Shown: positions 1-8,368 of the stretch, in pieces
Layout of the letters: each line of letters starts with the position of its first letter
How positions within the stretch are numbered: the first letter of the stretch is position 1
NCBI RefSeq assembly: GCF_019504385.1
Contig: NZ_CP080590.1
Span: 2,708,001 to 2,772,000, forward strand
Direction: 5' to 3'
From: Devosia salina
Lineage (GTDB): Bacteria; Pseudomonadota; Alphaproteobacteria; Rhizobiales; Devosiaceae
Length of the DNA: 64,000 nucleotides
Position numbers and translations under genes: made by a program
The notes under the pieces: model-generated
The model's database searches: none
The model's input: the letters and a program-made list of their open reading frames with translations, nothing else
Told to the model about the DNA's origin: nothing

Positions 1-150
1 TGGACGTCGAGCGCATGATCAGGGAAACCGATGCCGAAGAACGCGCAAGGCACCAAACCGTGGTTACGATACCTGCATTGCAGAACTGGGTGGGATAACC
101 TGGAACCAGTATCAAGAGTCAGCATCGACCCCACGAAAAGGAGAGACCCA

Positions 151-456
151 ATGAACAGTATCGTGAAGTTGGCGGGGCTAGCGGTCATTGCCTCGTCGTT
201 GGCCACCACGGCCTTTGCCTACGAGGACCAGTGGCAGCCCTCGAACAAGACCTTGTCGGCGTACGTCGCCGAAGGCTATGTGCTGTCGCTGCCCGTCGTG
301 TTGCACCTGTCGCCATTCGACCGCGTGCAATACCGCTACTACCTGACCAAGGGCCAAGCCATTGCCCAATGCACCGAGGACGTCACGACGCGCAAAGCGG
401 TGATCGTGGACAAGGTATTAGCATGCGCCGATTTGGTGGCGCCGTTCCAAAAATAA
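151..456 (+). CDS. small secreted protein, unknown function
   Basis: Encodes about 101 residues. The ATG is preceded by a good ribosome binding site (AAAAGGAGAGA). Residues 1-22 look like a signal peptide with a short basic start, a hydrophobic core and an AFA-Y junction, so the product is probably periplasmic. The mature part is about 79 residues and has two Cys near the C-terminus that could form a disulfide. I do not recognise a family. A longer reading from position 31 is open, but its first 40 residues do not look coding and it lacks the ribosome binding site. Confidence 0.55.
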   Translation: MNSIVKLAGLAVIASSLATTAFAYEDQWQPSNKTLSAYVAEGYVLSLPVVLHLSPFDRVQYRYYLTKGQAIAQCTEDVTTRKAVIVDKVLACADLVAPFQK

Positions 457-506
457 GTGGGCGATCGCCGGTGCCGCTCCCTGCTGGGGAGCAGCGTCGA
501 ACGTTG

Positions 507-1046
507 CTAGCGGTTCCTGCTCGACCGGACCGTCCGCAGCCGCTTTACCGAAGGATGCCCCACCTGGCATACGGATATCGTGCCATCGGTCTCGAGCACC
601 GCGGACGCTACGTCGCCGATCGTGGCGACGCCGTGCTCGCGCAAAGCCGACTGCATCTCGGCCGCGCTGATCCTCTCCTTACGCAGGTTCCCCTCTAGCA
701 AGCGGCCGTTCTCGACCAGCAGGGTCGGGCTGCCTTCCAGGAAGTGCCTCAACCGGTCGTCATTGGACACCAATCGGTTCAGCGCGAGGATAACCGCGGC
801 GCCCAAGAGGCCGCCGACGACGCTGGTGTCCGGACCGATCATCGCATTCTGCACGACGTTGGAAATCAGCAGGAGGGCCACGAGGTCGAACGGAGTGAAC
901 TGCCCAAGCACCCGCTTGCCGGATATCCTCAATAAACCGAGGACGACCACGAACACGACAGCGACCCGCAGCGCCGTGAAGATGACGATCGCCGGGCTTC
1001 CTACCGCCTGCCAAAGCTGCGCTTGCACCGAGTCGACCCAACTCAA
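507..1046 (-). CDS. DUF421 (YetF-like) membrane protein
   Basis: A 179-residue protein with hydrophobic segments at about residues 18-38, 48-65 and 75-92, followed by a soluble C-terminal domain containing GSPTLLVENG and an LREHGV-type stretch. This is the layout of the DUF421/YetF family, whose function is poorly known. The start is a TTG whose bases overlap the TGA stop of the upstream DedA-like gene, so the two are probably translationally coupled. The family call is firm. The role, perhaps envelope stress, is inference. Confidence 0.8.
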   Translation of the reverse strand: MSWVDSVQAQLWQAVGSPAIVIFTALRVAVVFVVVLGLLRISGKRVLGQFTPFDLVALLLISNVVQNAMIGPDTSVVGGLLGAAVILALNRLVSNDDRLRHFLEGSPTLLVENGRLLEGNLRKERISAAEMQSALREHGVATIGDVASAVLETDGTISVCQVGHPSVKRLRTVRSSRNR

Positions 1047-1807
1047 TTTCGGTCCCGAACTTGTTCCGATGCAGCTGGTGGCCGAATGATGTCATCTTGC
1101 GTCCCATCGTTCTCCACGGCCAAGCCTCCGCCTGCTTCCTCCTCGTCCGACGCAAAACCTCGGAACCGCCGGTAGAGCACAACCAAGAATCGCAGTATTC
1201 GCCCCCGTGCTCGGTGCACCCCCCATACCGCCAGCGACAAAACCACAGCACCGACGACCAGCTCGATTTCCGTCCGGGGGTCGATACGATTAAGCGAACT
1301 CAGGCCGAACCCGGCGAACGCTGCGGGTAGCAGATGTGCCGGAGCCCATAACAGGGCCGATCCGATGTTGGCGGCGTAGAACGGCAGCGGCTTCATCCCA
1401 CTGGTCCCGGCGACAACTGGCACAATCGCTCGGACCCCGGGAAGGAAGCGGGCAATGACGATGCCCGTCCAGCCGTACTTGGCGAAGAAGACTTCACCCA
1501 CCGCAAGGATGTCCGGGCGCGTGGAGAACGGCCAGACAACAGAGATCCTGCTGCGTTGCGAATGCCCGATCCAATACGAGAGCCCGTCGCCGAGCACCGC
1601 GCCCGCCGTTGCGGCAAACAACAGGGGCCAGATTGGCAGGTAGCCGAGGCCCGCTGCCGTGCCGAGCGCCAAGATTAGCGCTGTTCCAGGAATGAACGCG
1701 CCCACGACGACCAGGGATTCCGAGCCGGCAGCAAGGAAGGTGACAAGGATGGCGAGCGTCGGGTTCTGCTCAAGAAAGACGACAATGGACTGAAACGTAG
1801 CTTGCAC
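1043..1807 (-). CDS. DedA family (VTT domain) membrane protein
   Basis: A 254-residue inner-membrane protein. It shows the DedA/VTT core: an early GAFIPGTA stretch, then GDGLSYWIGH, then the conserved FLPGVRAIVPVVAG segment at about residues 122-136, followed by further helices and a charged cytoplasmic tail. DedA proteins are thought to move polyprenyl or phospho-lipids and affect membrane homeostasis. The start is a GTG with GAGG eight bases upstream. It overlaps the following DUF421 gene by a TTGA junction, suggesting a two-gene operon. Confidence 0.85.
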   Translation of the reverse strand: MQATFQSIVVFLEQNPTLAILVTFLAAGSESLVVVGAFIPGTALILALGTAAGLGYLPIWPLLFAATAGAVLGDGLSYWIGHSQRSRISVVWPFSTRPDILAVGEVFFAKYGWTGIVIARFLPGVRAIVPVVAGTSGMKPLPFYAANIGSALLWAPAHLLPAAFAGFGLSSLNRIDPRTEIELVVGAVVLSLAVWGVHRARGRILRFLVVLYRRFRGFASDEEEAGGGLAVENDGTQDDIIRPPAASEQVRDRN

Positions 1808-1936
1808 GGTACCTCACTTATTCGGTGCCGCTAACGAATAGGCCATCTACGGCTACAAGCCTATGCCGAATTGAAGCAAAGAGACCTCGGCTGGCGCACC
1901 AGACCGAGGTCCCCCGGTTTGCTGTTGGTGGGCAGA

Positions 1937-2350
1937 TTACTGGGCTTCGTTGCCTTCGGCGCCCTCATTGGCCTCGCCGTTCTCGCCACCCTGTTCGCCG
2001 TCCTCGGTCTGGCCGCCAGTTTCATCGTCGGCCTGCTCGGCCGGAGCGGCTGCAACGGCGCCGGTCACGGCATCGACCATCGCTTCGGTTTCAGTTCCGT
2101 CGGTTCCGATCAGGCTTACGTCGTAGATGGGCTTGCCGTTGACGACATCGAGGGACACTTCAACCACCTTGCCGCCGAACTGGGCCTCAGCAGCAGCCGA
2201 GGCCTCAGCCACCGTCAGCTTGACGTCGGCCATCGCCTGGACTTCGGCCTTGTCGGCAGCAGTGTGGTTCTCGGCCATCGCCGGCACGATGGAAGTGGCG
2301 CCCACGATGCCCGCGAGCAGGGTTGCAGCAAGTGCGATGCGCTTATTCAT
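1937..2350 (-). CDS. secreted PepSY-domain protein
   Basis: About 137 residues from an ATG with GGAGAAG upstream. Residues 1-26 are a signal peptide ending in PAMA. The middle, about 40-90, fits a PepSY domain: a helix with repeated AEA motifs, then VVEVSLDVVNGKPIYDVSLI and a T-E-A-M-V-D segment. PepSY proteins are usually periplasmic and often inhibit proteases or sit near metal and redox systems. The last 35 residues are low complexity, rich in Glu, Gly and Asn, and probably disordered. It stands alone. Confidence 0.75.
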   Translation of the reverse strand: MNKRIALAATLLAGIVGATSIVPAMAENHTAADKAEVQAMADVKLTVAEASAAAEAQFGGKVVEVSLDVVNGKPIYDVSLIGTDGTETEAMVDAVTGAVAAAPAEQADDETGGQTEDGEQGGENGEANEGAEGNEAQ

Positions 2351-2532
2351 TTTGGCTTCTCCATGTGAAGGGAGCAACTGCGCTTCCCTTTCGAAGCGAA
2401 ATTAGGTGCGTGCCGTTGCGGCCACCTGTCTGCAAACTTACGGTTTCGACAAGCTTGTGGCCGGCAGCCAAGTTTGGGACGCAGAATTGATGCAATCTGA
2501 CCTTCTGATCGGGAATACTGGCCACCGCAATT

Positions 2533-3070
2533 ATGCCCGTCGTTGAGCGGGCCAAGAGCCGCAGTCTATCGCAGCACCCGCAGCACCTCGAAAAGGCTGG
2601 CCTGGTTGTTGGTCGACGGCGAACGGAGCGTTTACCCTTGGTCGAGGATTCGGTAGTCCAGGTGGTGACCGCGTTGCGTGCTCTTGCTGAGCACAACGTC
2701 GCCTGCGGTGGTTACCTGGGTCCGAACCTCCTTCGACGCGCCCGCTGACTTGGAGGCGATCAGCTCAGTGGAGCTGCTGGAGCGCATGCGGATCGACAGC
2801 GTGACCTTGCTGGACGTGGGGCCTCCTGGCGGGTTCGCTGCCGGCCATCTTCCATGTGCTGTCAACATCACGCTGGCCGAGCTTGAGGATAGGCAGACAG
2901 ATGTTCCATTCGACCGCGAAGTGGTTGCTTACTGCCGCGGGCGGTACCGCATGCTCAGCGTCGACGCGGTCCGTGTGCTGCAGAAGCAGGGCTACCGCGC
3001 TCGTCGACTGCAAGAAGGGCTACCAGAATGGCGGGCCGCAGGTCTACCTGTCATGCAGTCAGGTCCTTGA
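2533..3070 (+). pseudogene. degraded ArsR-rhodanese fusion regulator
   Basis: Two reading frames together resemble an ArsR-type winged helix fused to a rhodanese domain, a known regulator family. In the first frame, from 2533, the text SLSQHPQHLEKAGLVVGRR and VVTALRALAEHNVA matches the end of an ArsR HTH. Near 2700-2715 homology jumps one frame to ELLERMRIDSVTLLDV and AGHLPCAVNITLAELEDR, then VVAYCRGRYRML with the expected rhodanese loop Cys, ending EWRAAGLPV. The first half of the HTH and a proper start are missing. I read it as a frameshifted, 5'-truncated remnant. Confidence 0.75.
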
Positions 3071-3452
3071 ACACCACGCACTCACGCCCTGGGCCGCCGC
3101 AGCAGACCGCATCGCACTGGGCTACGAAGCGCTGAAGGCTGCGCTCGAGTGCCTTGAGTTCCTTAAGCTTGGCCTGCACCTCTCCCAAGTGGAGACGGGC
3201 GATGTCGCCGACCTCGCGGCAGTCCTTGTCCGAGCTGACCGACAGGCCAGCCAGCAGCCGCACCTGCTCTATGCTGAAGCCGAAGTCCCGGCAGCGCCGG
3301 ATGAAGGTGAGTCGCTCCAGATCGTCGGCGCCATAGACGCGCTGACCGCTCTCTGTGCGATCGGCGGCGGGGAGCAGGCCGATCTCTTCATAGTATCGGA
3401 TCGTTGGCGTGGTGACGCCAGCCGCCTTGGCCAGCTTACCGATGTTGAACAT
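3051..3452 (-). CDS. MerR-family metal-responsive regulator
   Basis: A 133-residue MerR protein: N-terminal winged helix (IGKLAKAAGV, TIRYYEEIGLLP), dimerisation helix and a Cys-rich C-terminus. Cys78 and Cys113 are 35 residues apart, the same spacing as Cys82 and Cys117 in the Hg(II) sensor MerR. Cys117, Cys118 and Cys125 follow in a CDAVCCGGPGREC tail, so a soft thiophilic metal is likely. The ATG has GAGG upstream; a TTG one codon earlier is also open. The gene diverges from the three-gene operon at 3535 and probably controls the promoter between them. Its end overlaps the ArsR-rhodanese remnant. Confidence 0.85.
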   Translation of the reverse strand: MFNIGKLAKAAGVTTPTIRYYEEIGLLPAADRTESGQRVYGADDLERLTFIRRCRDFGFSIEQVRLLAGLSVSSDKDCREVGDIARLHLGEVQAKLKELKALERSLQRFVAQCDAVCCGGPGRECVVFKDLTA

Positions 3453-3472
3453 CAACGACCTCGTTTATGCGC

Positions 3473-3503
3473 TTGCCCTTCAAGCTACTTGAAGAAATAT
3501 GGT
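3473..3503 (+). promoter_or_regulatory. MerR-type promoter with palindromic operator
   Basis: A -35-like TTGCCC (3473-3478) and -10-like TATGGT (3498-3503) are separated by 19 bp, the overlong spacer typical of MerR-activated promoters. A perfect palindrome CTTCAAG-CTA-CTTGAAG (3478-3494) fills the spacer. It lies between the divergent merR-like gene and the operon starting at 3535. Confidence 0.85.
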
Positions 3504-3534
3504 CTCGTCCATCTCAGTTGAGAGGAGATGGAAT

Positions 3535-3909
3535 ATGATCATTGAAGACGCATGCTGCCCGTCCTGCGCGGCATCCGCAGCCCAGGATCAGACCGACTTG
3601 GCAATTGCCTGCACCTTGAGCTCGGGCAACTTCGAGGAGAGGGTCGCCAGCATGCGCAACCTCGCATCTCGGCACCTGCTGTCCAGCCGCCGTGAGATGC
3701 TGACCCTGCACTTGACCTATGCCGCGGCGGCGTTGCCCGAGGTCGAGGACTTGGTGGCGAAGGAATCGGATTGCTGCACGTTCCTCGATTTCAACCTGCA
3801 CGCGGGTGAAACCGTGGAACTGACAATAACGGCTCCACAAGGCGCTGCGGCGGCGGCCGATGAGCTTTTCGCCCACTTCGCGCCCGAACTGGCGAGGTCG
3901 GCGACATGA
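3535..3909 (+). CDS. Cys-rich protein of a MerR-controlled metal operon
   Basis: A 124-residue soluble protein starting at an ATG with GAGGAGATG upstream. It opens with DACCPSCAAS and has a second Cys pair in KESDCCTFLDF at about residue 80, followed by a beta-rich VELTITAPQGA stretch. Similar small proteins occur beside mercury-type transport genes, but I do not know a demonstrated function. As the first gene behind the MerR promoter, overlapping the MerF-like gene by four bases, a metal-binding or metal-handling role is inferred. Confidence 0.65.
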   Translation: MIIEDACCPSCAASAAQDQTDLAIACTLSSGNFEERVASMRNLASRHLLSSRREMLTLHLTYAAAALPEVEDLVAKESDCCTFLDFNLHAGETVELTITAPQGAAAAADELFAHFAPELARSAT

Positions 3910-4196
3910 AGGTGAAGAACGCCGTAAGGGGTGCTGCCGCAACGGGCGGTCTCGCCTTCGCCGCCTGCGCCGTCTGCTGCGCTCCGCTGATCGCAGCTCC
4001 GGTGCTCGGGTTGTTGGCGGCAGGGGGAATCGGCCTGGCTGTGGCAGGGCAGATAGGCTTCGCCCTTCTGCTGGCCGTGGGCTTGGGCGGCTTCGTCTGG
4101 CACCGCGCTCGCCAACGGAAGCAGACTGCTGCGAGCTCCTGCGGTTGCAGTCCTACAAGCAGCTGCAAGACCAGCGACTTGTCAGCGAGCAGCTGA
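3906..4196 (+). CDS. MerF/MerC-like small metal transport protein
   Basis: A 96-residue protein with two membrane segments (about residues 13-42 and 46-65). The first contains the CAVCC thiol motif expected in mercuric-ion uptake proteins of the Mer family. The C-terminal tail holds further Cys (SCGCS, SSCKT). The start overlaps the previous gene by ATGA, so it is the second gene of the MerR-controlled operon. Inward transport of Hg(II) is the family precedent. No merA reductase is in the window, so the metal and the pathway remain uncertain. Confidence 0.7.
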   Translation: MKVKNAVRGAAATGGLAFAACAVCCAPLIAAPVLGLLAAGGIGLAVAGQIGFALLLAVGLGGFVWHRARQRKQTAASSCGCSPTSSCKTSDLSASS

Positions 4197-4223
4197 TACA
4201 TCCCGCCGAAGAGGAAAACCGCC

Positions 4224-4559
4224 ATGCCCATATACGCGACCACAGCCCTGATCTACGCGGGCGCCGCCCTGGCCGAAATCGTCGGCTGTTTCTCGTTTTG
4301 GGCATGGCTGCGCCAAGGCCAGTCGCTGCTGTGGCTGGTAGTGGGAATCCCATCGCTGATCGCCTTCGCCTGGCTCCTGACGTTGGCTCCTTCGGAGCAT
4401 GCGGGCCGCGCCTATGCTGCGTATGGCGGTGTCTATATCGTAGGGTCGCTGCTCTGGCTTTGGTTGGCCGAAGGGCATGTGCCCGACCGGTGGGACTTGG
4501 GTGGAGGTGCACTGGCCTTGGTGGCTGCGGCGGTCATCCTGTTCGCGCCAAGGGGCTAG
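4224..4559 (+). CDS. YnfA family (UPF0060) membrane protein
   Basis: A 111-residue integral membrane protein with four helices and the family signatures [30 protein letters not shown] and DRWDLGGG. YnfA proteins resemble small multidrug transporters and often ride in metal-resistance operons. It follows the MerF-like gene by 27 bp with GAAGAGGAAA upstream of the start, so it is probably the third gene of the MerR-controlled operon. Confidence 0.9.
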   Translation: MPIYATTALIYAGAALAEIVGCFSFWAWLRQGQSLLWLVVGIPSLIAFAWLLTLAPSEHAGRAYAAYGGVYIVGSLLWLWLAEGHVPDRWDLGGGALALVAAAVILFAPRG

Positions 4560-4609
4560 GTAGCTGAGGCTGCCAACTGCCCGGCTGCAGCCACTGGCGA
4601 GTTGACTGG

Positions 4610-5278
4610 TCAGATGACCGGCCGCTCATTGATGACCTGGCTCACCTGCGACAGGTGCGAGATCAGCCAGTGGGTCTCGGGGCAGATGTAACCAGCGAGG
4701 GTGAGGGCGGTCTGGTAGCGTGCCTGAGGACGCTGGTCGAAGATTGCGTAGTGATGCATGACGTCGTTACGAAGGATGCGGATTTCGTCCAGCATGAGGT
4801 GAATCCCTGCACGATCGACATTGCTCGGTGCATGGGGGAACGAGAAGCGGATGCCGTTCGCCCAGAGTTGCTTGTCGTATGCTGTGGTCATCAAGTGTTG
4901 CCAGAATCCGAAGGTGAGACTCGCCACCAGATGGTTGGCGGTGGTGATGTGCCTTCGCCGCCTGCGTTCCCTTGCGACGGTCTCGGCCAGCTCCTCCTTC
5001 ATGCGCTGCGGCAGAAGGTTTTCGAATTTCGGGTTGCTGAACCATTCCGTTCCGAACCGCTTTTGCACCGGGATGACGACGGCGTTTCGTATTGCCACCT
5101 CGACGGTCTGCAGGGGAAAGTACAGGGCTTGGCAGATGTGGCCGTTCCAAACGTACAGCCTGAACGCCAAGTGCTTGTCGCCGTTGGCGGCAACCAGGTA
5201 TCGTCCCAGCCTTGCTGGGGACAGCGTCCTCTCGACCGCATCATATGTCGCCGGCACGCACGAGAATTGGTATTGCAA
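4610..5278 (-). CDS. Abi-like HEPN family protein
   Basis: A 222-residue alpha-helical protein resembling the Abi/Abi_2 group: LSPARLGRYL near the N-terminus, FPLQTVEVAIRNAVV in the middle and a C-terminal helix with ILRNDVMHHYAIF. Arg170-N-D-V-M-His175 fits the R-x4-H catalytic motif of HEPN ribonucleases. Family members act in abortive infection or toxin roles, cutting RNA. It has no clear partner gene, and the neighbours are the metal operon and a decayed gene. Nuclease activity is inference from the motif. Confidence 0.7.
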   Translation of the reverse strand: MQYQFSCVPATYDAVERTLSPARLGRYLVAANGDKHLAFRLYVWNGHICQALYFPLQTVEVAIRNAVVIPVQKRFGTEWFSNPKFENLLPQRMKEELAETVARERRRRRHITTANHLVASLTFGFWQHLMTTAYDKQLWANGIRFSFPHAPSNVDRAGIHLMLDEIRILRNDVMHHYAIFDQRPQARYQTALTLAGYICPETHWLISHLSQVSQVINERPVI

Positions 5279-5417
5279 CCTTGGCCCCGTTCAACTATTC
5301 CTACCGCATGCGCTGCGGATTTGATCACTGCGCCTCGCGTATATCTGCTGCAGACAGGATTAGGAAGGCGGGCCTCCGGGCGCCGCCTTCAGCCTTTTTA
5401 GGGGGGGCCGACTCGCG

Positions 5418-6000
5418 TCACGCGACCTCAACCTCAGTTCGTCTCAGCTCAGAGAGGTGCGTTCGTGGGGTGCAATCCGACAGCGCATGCGCCGTTGGAG
5501 TCGACCGGCGGCTGACCAACACCAGGGTTGAAGGCATATCGCTTCTCGCAGACGTCGACCGCTGGCGGCGTCAGTATCTTGTCGAACAGGTCCGGCCTAT
5601 CCTCAGGTTGCGCCAGAAGGCGGCGGTATGGGGCTGGCGGCGTGAGGCAAGGTTTCCCTCTGTCAGTTGTAACGGCAGGAACTGCAGCGGTGCCGCCGCG
5701 TAGGCTCTCGCGAACCTTGGCGCGGAGTTCTTTTTGTGCCGTCGTCCGTCATCTCGTAACAGCCCACCTACTTGCAGTCGCCGTGGCTCCAACAGATAGC
5801 TGCCGCTACGCCCTTAGGCTTGGCCGAACCTGTTCGGGAAGGCCACGTTGAACGACAGGAAGTAGCTCGACTTTTGGTCCATCAGGGCAGGCGTGACGTC
5901 GTAGAAGCCTTCCGGCGATGGTATTCTCCTTCCTGAATCTTGGGCCCAAGCGTGCCTGACCATTGCAGATCGGATAGGTTTTGAGCAGTGCGAGCTGGGC
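5418..6000 (-). pseudogene. decayed L,D-transpeptidase (YkuD-type) gene
   Basis: On the minus strand several frames together spell an L,D-transpeptidase. There is WSGTLGPKIQEGE, then in another frame PSPEGFYDVTPALMDQKSSY and FLSFNVAFPNRFGQA, then GSYLL, HGDCK, an in-frame stop, and VGCYEMTD. The HGDC-x-x-GC catalytic region is therefore interrupted by TAG. The tail continues with LFDKILTPPAVDVCEKR and ends at the stop at 5418-5420. At least two frameshifts and one stop are visible. The N-terminus cannot be traced beyond about 6000. Confidence 0.75.
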
Positions 6001-6379
6001 CGGTGTTAGTGCGGGTCTAGATCTTAAGCTGGGAATTCCGCTTGAAGACTCTGATCATCGTCGGCTCGGTCGGCGGGAACCCGATCGCCCATTTGATCCA
6101 GTACGCCCTTCGGCAACGGGAATTGTGGCGACTGTTGCCGATGAACTGGCTGCAGCCGACAATGACGACAGCAGCGATCACGACCGCGGCTGTGTAAAGG
6201 AGGTGAGCGAGCCTCGAGCTTGTTCCTCGAAACCTTTAGAGGCCGCTATGCATTTCTCCTGCGACCAAACTGATATCGGCGGTCATGAAAAAACGACTTC
6301 TGGACGCGGGAATTTAATCATTGGCTGTCCGCTGGCGTTGAGCGGTGGCTGACCTCGCGATTTCACCGAGGGCGCATGT
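6001..6379. other. intergenic stretch, no supported gene
   Basis: No convincing gene is visible. A short open stretch from a TTG at 6042 (KTLIIVGSVGGNPIAHLIQY) runs to a stop near 6197 and may be a remnant. Just upstream of the ZIP gene lies CCTTTAGAGG, a possible half site for a CadR-type regulator, but it is too weak to call. Confidence 0.4.
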
Positions 6380-7183
6380 ATGGACAACCTGTGGCTCATC
6401 ATCGGGCTTTCCCTCCTGCCGGGCCTCGGAAATCTTGCCGGCGGCATAGTGGCCGAGCTCGTGCGGACCACGCCGAGGCTGCTCAACATTACCCTGCACG
6501 CGGCTTCGGGTATCGTCATCGGTGTCGTCGCGATCGAGCTGATGCCGGAAGCGCTCGAGAACCTCGCTGGGTGGTGGATTGCCGCATCGTTTGCGGCAGG
6601 TGGCGCGGCCTATATCGGCACTGAAATGCTGATCGAGCGCATCTCATCCGCACGCAGCGGCGGCAGTTCGATGTGGATGATCTACGTCGCCGTCGCGATC
6701 GACCTCTCCGGTGATGGACTGATGATCGGCACTGGCTCGGCGGTCGCCATCTCCCTTGCGATCGTTCTTGCCGCCGGACAGACACTCGCTGACTTTCCGG
6801 AGGGCTACTCCGTCGTCGCGAACTTACGGGAGAAGGGGATTCCGCGCAGTCGGCGCATCGCCGTCGCTATCTCTTTTCCGCTCTACTGCCTCGGTATGGC
6901 GCTGATTGCTTGGTTCCTGCTGCGGGACGCGCCGGACGCGGCCAAATACGTCGCGCTGAGCTTTGTCGCCGGATTGCTCACGGTCGCGGCAGTCGAGGAC
7001 ATGCTCGAGGAGGCCCATGAAGCGAAGGCCGACTCGCGCAGTTCGACGTTCGCCTTCGTCGGGGGCTTCGCGCTCTTTGCTCTTGTCTCTGCCGGCCTCG
7101 AGACGGCTCTGGGCCAGGAAGCGGCACGTGAGACTGGTTCCGCGGTACAGCTCGTCGAAGAGAACATCCATCATGCCGCATGA
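6380..7183 (+). CDS. ZIP family metal transporter
   Basis: A 267-residue membrane protein with about eight helices. It shows ZIP signatures: LLPGLGNLAGGIVAEL in the first helix, AASGIVIGVVAIELMPEAL in the second, and VAIDLSGDGLMIGTG and LADFPEGYSVV in the metal-binding helices, where His of classic members is partly replaced by Asp/Asn/Glu. ZIP proteins normally move Zn or related divalent metals into the cytoplasm. The stop overlaps the start of the CDF gene by 11 bp, so import-type and export-type carriers are translated together. Confidence 0.85.
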   Translation: MDNLWLIIGLSLLPGLGNLAGGIVAELVRTTPRLLNITLHAASGIVIGVVAIELMPEALENLAGWWIAASFAAGGAAYIGTEMLIERISSARSGGSSMWMIYVAVAIDLSGDGLMIGTGSAVAISLAIVLAAGQTLADFPEGYSVVANLREKGIPRSRRIAVAISFPLYCLGMALIAWFLLRDAPDAAKYVALSFVAGLLTVAAVEDMLEEAHEAKADSRSSTFAFVGGFALFALVSAGLETALGQEAARETGSAVQLVEENIHHAA

Positions 7184-8138
7184 TCACGGCCACACCCACA
7201 TTGATCATAAGTCCGGCGATCGCCGGGTGTCCGTCGCGATCTGGGCGAATGGCCTCCTTACCGTGGCCCAGATCGTCGGTGGTATCCTCGCCGGCAGTCT
7301 CGCTCTAATCGCGGATGCGCTTCACAATTTCTCCGACATGGCCTCGCTGGTCATCGCCTTCGCCGCACGCAAGATCGCGCGGAGGCCGGCGGACGAAAGG
7401 ATGACTTTCGGTTACGGCCGGATCGAGATCGTCGCCGCGTTGATCAACTACACCACCCTGATCCTCGTGGGCTTCTATCTGATCTACGAGGGCGGCATGC
7501 GGATGATCGATCCTCCCGAGGTGCAGGGCTGGCTGGTTGTCATGCTAGGGGGTGTTGCGTTGGCGGTGGACACGCTGACGGCGCTGCTTACCTACTCGAT
7601 GCAGAAGGGCAGCGTTAACATCCGTGCTCTTTTCCTGCACAACCTGTCGGACGCGCTCGCTTCGGTCGCTGTGATCGTTGGTGGCGCGTTGATTATCCTT
7701 TACGATCTGCGCTGGGTTGATCCTGCCATTACGATCGGCATTGCCCTCTACATCCTGTATCTGGCTTTCACGGAGATCGGCGGCCCGATCCGGACACTGA
7801 TGTTGGGCAGCCCGCCCGATATCGACAACGACGCTGTCGTGAACGCGGTTCGTGAGGTCGACGGAGTAGCCGACATCCATCACGCTCACCTCTGGCAAAT
7901 GGAAGAACATGCCGCTGCACTCGATACGCACGTTGTCGTCGAGGAGAAGGCCTGGGGGCGTCTCGAAGAGATCAAGCGGGCGATCAAGCGCGTACTTGAG
8001 GAGAAGTTCGAGATCACTCACTCGACACTCGAGTTCGAGCGTGAGGATCAGGCCCATCGAAACGCCAGCCTCTATGGCCATGGCGCGAACCGGAAAGAGG
8101 AGAAGGAAAACGTTCAGGGAGACGATGGGCCAGGATGA
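7173..8138 (+). CDS. CDF family cation efflux transporter (CzcD/ZitB-like)
   Basis: About 321 residues from an ATG inside the end of the ZIP gene. It begins MPHDHGHTHIDH, a His-rich metal-binding start. The CDF core follows: GSLALIADALHNFSDMASL (residues about 38-57) with the HxxxD metal site, FLHNLSDALASV with the second HxxxD, and a C-terminal cytoplasmic domain (VADIHHAHLWQM). It exports Zn, Cd or Co by proton antiport in known members. The tail after about residue 300 is Lys/Glu rich. Coupled to the upstream ZIP gene. Confidence 0.9.
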   Translation: MPHDHGHTHIDHKSGDRRVSVAIWANGLLTVAQIVGGILAGSLALIADALHNFSDMASLVIAFAARKIARRPADERMTFGYGRIEIVAALINYTTLILVGFYLIYEGGMRMIDPPEVQGWLVVMLGGVALAVDTLTALLTYSMQKGSVNIRALFLHNLSDALASVAVIVGGALIILYDLRWVDPAITIGIALYILYLAFTEIGGPIRTLMLGSPPDIDNDAVVNAVREVDGVADIHHAHLWQMEEHAAALDTHVVVEEKAWGRLEEIKRAIKRVLEEKFEITHSTLEFEREDQAHRNASLYGHGANRKEEKENVQGDDGPG

Positions 8139-8319
8139 TGCCCTGATCGGACTGGTGTGCGAGGGCAAGCATCCGCCCGGACGGGGGGAGTATCCGGTGC
8201 ACGTCGATGCCGACGACCCATTCGCCAGGTTTGACCCTACCGGGCAGACAGCCGAGCGATGCGAGGGCAATCGAAGTGACCGGGCTCTGATCGATGTCAG
8301 GTGGGGCATGGCGCCGTAG
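8125..8319 (+). CDS. possible small ORF, unknown
   Basis: A 64-codon frame starts at an ATG inside the end of the CDF gene and runs into the gap before mntP. The predicted text, with VHVDADDPFARFDPTG, is acidic and soluble and matches nothing I recognise. It could be a real short downstream gene, a gene remnant, or chance. Weak call. Confidence 0.2.
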   Translation: MGQDDALIGLVCEGKHPPGRGEYPVHVDADDPFARFDPTGQTAERCEGNRSDRALIDVRWGMAP

Positions 8320-8368
8320 CCCCACGCAAGCGGCAATCCGCTGCAAGTACGACAACTCTGCCTGGACC

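Noticed and set aside
6230..6250. A CadR-type operator before the ZIP-CDF genes
   Set aside because: Only one half site (TTAGAGG) is convincing and the spacing is wrong compared with the boxes at 9545 and 12176.
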